NCBI GenBank assembly: GCA_964551645.1
Contig: CAZKDV010000107.1
Span: 1-7,340, forward strand
DNA: 7,340 nt
From: CAZKDV01 sp964551645
GTDB lineage: Bacteria; Bacteroidota; Bacteroidia; Bacteroidales; DTU049
Direction: 5' to 3'
Each line of letters opens with the position of its first letter. The first letter of the stretch is position 1. The position numbers and the translations under genes are program-made. This document shows positions 6,971 through 7,340 of this stretch, one piece after another. The notes under the pieces were generated by a model that worked only from the letters and a program-made list of their open reading frames with translations, was not told the DNA's origin and did no database searches.

Positions 6971-7055
6971 CAGCACATTTTGCAAGCACATTGTCAAAGC
7001 CCCTCAAGCCATCGCTTATACCTAAGCTTTGTCAAAGAGCTTACAAAGCCAACCC
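6971..7055 (+). repeat. Right copy of the Bacteroidota-type intergenic repeat
   Basis: Begins with CAGCACATTT one base after the methylase stop codon (6967-6969) and shares ordered blocks with the left copy at 594-650 in the same orientation. It is more symmetrical than the left copy: AAAGCCC (6996-7002) can pair with GGGCTTT (7068-7074), and a strong inner hairpin sits at 7023-7043. Being directly after the last gene it could also act as the operon's 3' end or an RNA-stability structure. The remainder to about 7199 holds no gene. Confidence 0.6.
7023..7043. repeat. Hairpin with two-base bulge inside the right repeat
   Basis: TAAGCTTTG (7023-7031), a single T, then CAAAG-AG-CTTA (7033-7043): nine base pairs with an extra AG on one side. 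The left copy keeps part of the same layout (AAGCTT at 634-639, AAAGAGCT at 643-650) with poorer pairing. A stem with an extrahelical bulge is the kind of single-strand fold recognised by some recombinases, but it could equally be a weak terminator or an RNA-protecting stem. No T-run follows. Confidence 0.45.
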
Positions 7056-7087
7056 GATTAGCTCACAGGGCTTTAGGGTTTGCCGAC

Positions 7088-7113
7088 GCGCAAAAAAACA
7101 AAATAAATTTGTG
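7088..7113. repeat. A-rich imperfect stem GCGCAAA...TTTGTGC
   Basis: GCGCAAA (7088-7094) faces TTTGTGC (7107-7113) across a 12-base A-rich loop, six Watson-Crick pairs and one G-T pair. It belongs to the non-coding repeat region behind the methylase. Too weak to call a terminator with confidence. Confidence 0.25.
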
Positions 7114-7199
7114 CTTCGTGGATAGGTTGGTGCGGATTGAAAATAAAAATTAAGATAAGGCTAAGTGGTTGATAAATAGACAGAAACGAATGAACGCCA

Positions 7200-7324
7200 G
7201 CATACAACACGGTATATAAAACATTTGGCGGAAAGTGCTAATTTTAAGGGCGGTACATTTAATAAACATCGCAACGGTTAGATAGGAAATCGCTTTGAAA
7301 TGCCAAACATTTCATAGTGTGCCG
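7200..7324. repeat. Second repeat module, with imperfect terminal inverted repeats
   Basis: Opens with GCATACAACACGGTATATAA (7200-7219), a motif I recall as common between Bacteroidota genes, and closes near 7301-7324 with TGCCAAACATTTCATAGTGTG. The ends are imperfect inverted repeats: CGCCAAATGTTTTATATACCGTGT (reverse complement of 7207-7230, written here in two parts CGCCAAATGTTT and TATATACCGTGT) aligns with the closing segment with a gap of about four bases. The internal AGTGCTAATTTTAAGGG (7234-7250) resembles 521-536 in the left flank. No reading frame of note. The window ends 16 bases later, so the true right limit may lie outside. Confidence 0.5.
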
Positions 7325-7340
7325 AGAAGCAGAACATCGG

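Noticed and set aside
7277..7283. GTTAGAT fits the integron core site GTTRRRY
   Set aside because: No matching RYYYAAC partner or integron integrase is seen, and a 7-mer with this much ambiguity occurs often by chance.

Overview
The window looks like a piece of a Bacteroidota (Flavobacteriia/Cytophagia-like) chromosome. The grounds are the A+T-rich genes, starts without clear Shine-Dalgarno sequences, a TTG-N20-TAnnTTTG promoter of the type used by this phylum, and intergenic repeats of a kind I recognise from Bacteroidota genomes (for example the TATATAAAACATTTGGCGG and CAGCACATTTTGCAAGC blocks). No closer placement can be supported.

Layout. Positions 1-474 are a G+C-richer flank with a short, unrecognised and possibly broken reading frame (to 244), then non-coding DNA. 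Positions 475-660 hold a left repeat region. Positions 672-714 carry a promoter whose -7 box sits inside a perfect 8-bp inverted repeat, a good operator candidate. Positions 735-6969 are one tight five-gene operon, all on the + strand: a 66-residue XRE/Cro-type regulator; a 768-residue protein with two GHKL ATPase modules (N-terminal Hsp90/MORC-like, C-terminal histidine kinase); a receiver-domain response regulator with an unrecognised C-terminal half; a 259-residue protein of unknown function; and a gamma-type N6-adenine DNA methyltransferase of the TaqI/Eco57I kind without a nuclease domain. Gene junctions are +7 bp, +2 bp, a 4-nt ATGA overlap and a second 4-nt ATGA overlap. From 6971 to the window end there is no gene, only a right-hand repeat region related to the left one and the start of a second repeat module.

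Interpretation. The operon resembles a restriction-modification or other phage-defence cassette: a small control protein, a DNA methylase, and an ATPase of a class (prokaryotic MORC/paraMORC) known from restriction-modification neighbourhoods. The unusual part is that the ATPase is fused to a histidine kinase and followed by a receiver protein with its phosphorylation residues intact. My inference is a methylation-linked defence system whose effector is switched by an internal phosphorelay. No nuclease is recognisable, so the effector, if there is one, should lie in the C-terminal half of the response regulator or in the 259-residue protein. The related repeats on both sides, one starting a single base after the methylase stop codon, suggest that the operon moves or is exchanged as a cassette.
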